The notes beneath the pieces were generated by a model that saw only the letters and a program-made list of their open reading frames with translations, was not told the origin of the DNA and searched no databases. This document shows positions 33,444 to 36,419 of a DNA stretch of 36,419 bases, in pieces. Source of the stretch: Aureispira sp045105775 (GTDB lineage: Bacteria; Bacteroidota; Bacteroidia; Chitinophagales; Saprospiraceae); NCBI GenBank assembly GCA_045105775.1, contig JBGCDW010000025.1:1-36419 (forward strand), written 5' to 3'. Each line of letters starts with the position of its first letter. Position 1 is the first letter of the stretch. Made by a program: the position numbers and the translations under genes.

Positions 33444-34796
33444 TTATGACTTTTTTCGTTTTTCTAATTTGACCATTATCTTATTATCAGGTCGCAAAGT
33501 GAATGCGGCTTTAAAATTGACTTTTTTGGTAAGGAAAGTAATTTTATATCGGCGCAACAAATGTATCATAACTAGTGGAATTTCCATGAGTGCAATATTT
33601 TTTCCGATACACATTTTAGGTCCTGTTCCAAAGGGTATATAAGATGAGTCTACGTGTTTAGCCTTGTTTTCAGGTGAAAAACGATCAGGATCGAAGGTGT
33701 CAGGATTTTTCCAGTATTTGGGATTTCTATGCAAGCTATAAATAGAAGATGCTATAATCAGCCCTTTTTCAATGGGAATATCGTTTATAACATCATCTTC
33801 TAATGCTTCTCGCTCTACATACCAAGCTGGAGGATAAAGGCGCAATGTTTCATCAACTACTTGTGAAAGATAAGTCATCTCTCTTAGTTCTTCAAAGGTT
33901 GGGGATCTATCGCCTAACTTTTTATCTATGTCATTAAGTATTTTCTGTTCGATTTCAGGATGCTTGTTTAGAATCAGAAAAATCCAAGATAAAAGGGTAC
34001 CAGTAGTTTCATGCCCAGCAGCAAACATAATAACTACTTCATCTAGTATTTGTCGTTCGTCCATACTAGTGCCATCTTCATAGCGAATATCCAAGAGCAT
34101 ACTTAGTAAATCATCTGACTGTCCACCAGCTTTTTTACGACTTTTTATAAAATCAAGAACATGTTCATTTCTCACTCCTTTTAGTCGTTCATTTTCAGCA
34201 TGTCTACCACTGATGCGGTACCAAGGTTTTAGGAATGGTGTCCTAGTTTGGTGGTACGCATAAAGGAGGGAGTTGGATATAGATGCACTAAAAGCATCTG
34301 ATCTTTTTTTTCCAAAACTTGCTCCAAACAAACTCGTCACAATTAACTTAAGGGTCAATGATAGAAACTCTTCTAATATGTCTACTTCTTGTCCACTTTC
34401 GGCATATTTATCCAGCACATTGTCCATGTGTAGATTTAGTTGCTCTATCATGATATTTGCAAGCCCTTCTAATCTCTTTTTATGAAACCCTGGTTGTATG
34501 GCTCTGCGTTGCTTTAGCCACTTATCACCTGTAAGACTTAAAATCCCCATTCCTAGTTCTGCACCAACTGTTTCTCTAGTCAATTTCGATATCATGTAAT
34601 TCCTCTGATTCTTCCTAAAGACATGATCTATAATTTCAGCATCATTAGTAAGCATCAAGTTGTATGGAACATTCATTCTGACTCTGTTCTCATTATCTTC
34701 TAGTAGCTCATGAAAATAATGAACTAGATTTTTATTTATATGACGGTAATTCATTAACAAACGAATTAATCCTACCTCAGTAGTTGTATTATCCAT
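33444..34796 (-). CDS. Cytochrome P450
   Basis: The 450-residue protein has all P450 marks: I-helix AAGHETTG (oxygen activation), ExxR as DETLRLYPPAW, the PERF-like region NPDTFDPDRFSPEN, and the heme loop FGTGPKMCIGKNIALME with the Cys ligand. There is no membrane anchor, so it is a soluble monooxygenase. No ferredoxin or reductase gene is adjacent, so electrons must come from elsewhere, and the substrate is unknown. The sequence style is near the CYP102/CYP4-like bacterial group, by general look only. It lies between a housekeeping gene and an IS4-type transposase, which leaves recent arrival possible. Confidence 0.95.
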   Translation of the reverse strand: MDNTTTEVGLIRLLMNYRHINKNLVHYFHELLEDNENRVRMNVPYNLMLTNDAEIIDHVFRKNQRNYMISKLTRETVGAELGMGILSLTGDKWLKQRRAIQPGFHKKRLEGLANIMIEQLNLHMDNVLDKYAESGQEVDILEEFLSLTLKLIVTSLFGASFGKKRSDAFSASISNSLLYAYHQTRTPFLKPWYRISGRHAENERLKGVRNEHVLDFIKSRKKAGGQSDDLLSMLLDIRYEDGTSMDERQILDEVVIMFAAGHETTGTLLSWIFLILNKHPEIEQKILNDIDKKLGDRSPTFEELREMTYLSQVVDETLRLYPPAWYVEREALEDDVINDIPIEKGLIIASSIYSLHRNPKYWKNPDTFDPDRFSPENKAKHVDSSYIPFGTGPKMCIGKNIALMEIPLVMIHLLRRYKITFLTKKVNFKAAFTLRPDNKIMVKLEKRKKS

Positions 34797-35382
34797 TAGT
34801 ATTTGTATTAAAAATTTTTTTATGATTATTATGTCTATATTAATAGTTGTCCCGAATAGAATTTATGAAAAGCGAGCTGTTCTGTTTTTTTTCTTTAGCA
34901 GCAGCAACGAAAACGTGCATCCTCGGAAAGGACGTGCGTATTTTGATGATGCAGATAAAGGAAAAAATGCTACAGTGAGCCATACAACTTTATTCGTGAT
35001 AATTATTAGTAAAGTATTTTAACTTAAGAGTTTTTTTGCACTTGATGTATTTATTTAGGTAGATTGTTATCTCTTTCTTAAATAATAGTAGAATAATTTT
35101 TTTGTGGATATTTATAACTTTGAAGGCAAAGTTGTAAATGCTACGATTGAAACTTAATTATAAAGATAAAAAATATTTTCTGCGGATTTGTTATGCGTAC
35201 TTGTAAAATTGTGTATTGCTGTACGATTTTTTTTGTCAGAAAAACTCACTTGAATAAAAAAGTAGAAAAAGACGTTGCAAATAGTGTTACATATCTAAGT
35301 ACAGGACAAAAAAAGTAGAGTAATCAAAAAGTCGTAAATTGAGAGTACGAAAAACGATTTACAGACAAGCTAATTACTCTAA
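34797..35382. other. 586-base AT-rich gap with no supported gene
   Basis: This stretch holds the upstream regions of the P450 gene and of the IS4-family transposase. A 66-codon frame (34822-35022) has a Lys/Asp-rich piece (ENVHPRKGRAYFDDADKGKN) but a phenylalanine run and no homologue I recognise. The left end of the insertion sequence probably lies at about 35300-35345. Confidence 0.5.
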
Positions 35383-36332
35383 ATGCAAGATAGTAAAAAG
35401 GTATTAGAAAGTGAGTTAGGTACTCATTTTAAAGGAGATCAACGTCGACTGTTGGTTTTAACACGGTTAATTTTGGGAATACTACACTTGGGAAGTGTAA
35501 GTTATTCGAAGCTAAGTAAAGTTCTAAATCCGTTGGTAAAACGAAGTTCAAACTTTAAGAGAATACAACGATTTATAAAAGGATTTAGCTTTGATAGAGG
35601 AGTATATATACAGTTTGTATGGGGCTTATTTGTGAAGAAGAATAACTGGGTTATCATGAGCATGGATCGGACAAATTGGAAGTTTGGAAAGTCAAATATT
35701 AACATTTTATTGATAGGGATTAGTTACAAAGGAACAGCAATACCCTTGGTGTGGAAATTGCTAAATAAGCGGGGTAATTCAAATACAGAGGAGCGAATAG
35801 AACTAATAGAAAGTCTAAAAAGTTATCTCAAGGAGGATCAGATTAATCAGATAAGATGTTTATTAACAGATAGGGAATTTATTGGAAAAGAATGGATTAG
35901 CTACTTAAAGAGGCAGTCGTTTACTTTTGTTACTCGGATACGTGCCAATACCTTGGTACGTAAATTAGGAAAGCATAAAGAAGTAGGTGCTCGTCTATTA
36001 TTTCAAGAAGAATACTTCAAAGCCTTGCGTAAACAACGCATGATTTGGGGATATCAACTTTTTATTGCTGGCCAGAAACTTGGCGATAAAGACTACTTAA
36101 TTTTGGTGAGCAGTCAGCCTCTAGCACAAGGAAAAAAGTTTTACGGAGAGCGATGGGGAATTGAAGTGTTTTTTGCTGCTTGCAAGACTAGAGGATTCAA
36201 TTTTGAGGATACTCATGTCACCAAGCCTGATCGTATCTTTAACCTACTTTTTCTTATTGCTAAGTAATCGTTCAAAAATAATAAAGGTTATTACGAATAG
36301 GAACAGGTGAGTTTTCTATGTTTGACTCTCAA
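35339..36332 (+). mobile_element. IS4-family insertion sequence, ends not resolved
   Basis: The extent is set by an inverted octamer (ttgagagt / actctcaa) that flanks the transposase. This is weak evidence; no full terminal repeat or target duplication was found within the window, and the true right end may lie beyond it. Confidence 0.35.
35383..36267 (+). CDS. IS4-family transposase, probably short at the C-terminus
   Basis: The 294-residue protein has the DDE signs of IS4: first Asp in VIMSMDRTNWKFG, second in CLLTDREFIGKEW, and the exact YREK signature YGERWGIEVFFAACK (Y-2-R-3-E-6-K). The N-terminal part (residues 1-85) is the helical DNA-binding region. After THVTKPDRIFNLLFLIAK it stops at TAA 36265, where relatives continue for several tens of residues with a further hydrophobic helix. 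Whether it is active cannot be told. The octamer ttgagagt (35339-35346) recurs inverted at 36325-36332, a possible trace of the element ends. Confidence 0.85.
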   Translation: MQDSKKVLESELGTHFKGDQRRLLVLTRLILGILHLGSVSYSKLSKVLNPLVKRSSNFKRIQRFIKGFSFDRGVYIQFVWGLFVKKNNWVIMSMDRTNWKFGKSNINILLIGISYKGTAIPLVWKLLNKRGNSNTEERIELIESLKSYLKEDQINQIRCLLTDREFIGKEWISYLKRQSFTFVTRIRANTLVRKLGKHKEVGARLLFQEEYFKALRKQRMIWGYQLFIAGQKLGDKDYLILVSSQPLAQGKKFYGERWGIEVFFAACKTRGFNFEDTHVTKPDRIFNLLFLIAK

Positions 36333-36419
36333 ATTATGAAGAGCAAAGGCGATTCTAACGATCATTTCCCTTTTTTGATAATCCCTAATTCTAATTTTTT
36401 GTCGAATAATTTTAAGTCG

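Noticed and set aside
34822..35022. 66-codon frame between the P450 and IS4 genes
   Set aside because: It has a Phe run, no homologue I recognise and no good start context; AT-rich DNA gives such frames by chance.
35300..36419. Match of gacaaaaaaagtagag (35303 area) with the inverted far end of the window (gacaaaaaattaga) as IS4 terminal repeats
   Set aside because: Similarity rests mostly on the A run, and alignment needs a gap of several bases; no target duplication was found.
1..36419. CRISPR arrays, tRNA or rRNA genes
   Set aside because: I saw no regularly spaced repeats and no tRNA or rRNA-like conserved sequences on either strand.

Overview
The window reads as chromosomal DNA of a marine-type Bacteroidota, most like the Saprospiria (Saprospira/Aureispira group). 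The grounds are an AT-rich sequence, a TonB-dependent receptor with an N-terminal carboxypeptidase-regulatory-like domain, a GldN-like type IX secretion protein, long NusB of the Bacteroidota type, DUF1573 lipoproteins, a nusB ... yajC-ybbR gene order, and promoters of the Bacteroidota form TAnnTTTG. The genus is inference; no rRNA marker is present.

Layout. 1-1060: IS630-family element whose transposase is split over two frames at a run of eight A. 1275-4077: small housekeeping or secreted genes (DUF1573 protein, DUF3089 hydrolase, SAM methyltransferase, thioredoxin-fold protein). 4089-17033: an accessory region with defence character. It holds a single-chain C5-cytosine methyltransferase fused to an HpaII-type endonuclease, an aberrant double-AAA+ ATPase, a large outer-membrane protein cut by an in-frame amber codon, a decayed AAA ATPase/DUF262 pair, a SWIM-finger protein, an orphan GldN-like protein, and an overlapping ABC-type ATPase plus TOPRIM-like gene pair resembling PARIS/OLD-type systems. 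17045-21492: ybaK, a TonB-dependent receptor and an acyl-ACP thioesterase.

21686-28457 is a nusB/DUF1573/yajC/ybbR neighbourhood expanded by an outer-membrane barrel gene, a two-gene unknown cassette between two DUF1573 genes (with a near-identical ~53-bp intergenic repeat upstream of the cassette and again downstream of it), and an ankyrin-repeat protein. It ends in a perfect 38-bp palindrome that contains the stop codons of both convergent genes. 28484-31633 encodes a 1049-residue helicase-like protein that keeps an N-terminal ATPase half and a C-terminal MTES_1575-like nuclease but lacks the second motor domain. The right end has a small secreted protein, a tandem UspA protein, a cytochrome P450 and an IS4-family transposase.

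How the parts relate: the strongest candidates for something new are the M-R fusion, the ATPase-TOPRIM pair, the ATPase with complementary defects in its two rings, and the motor-less helicase/nuclease. The region between 4 and 17 kb looks like a defence island under turnover, with some systems intact and others in ruins. All functional assignments come from motifs read by eye; no database search was possible.
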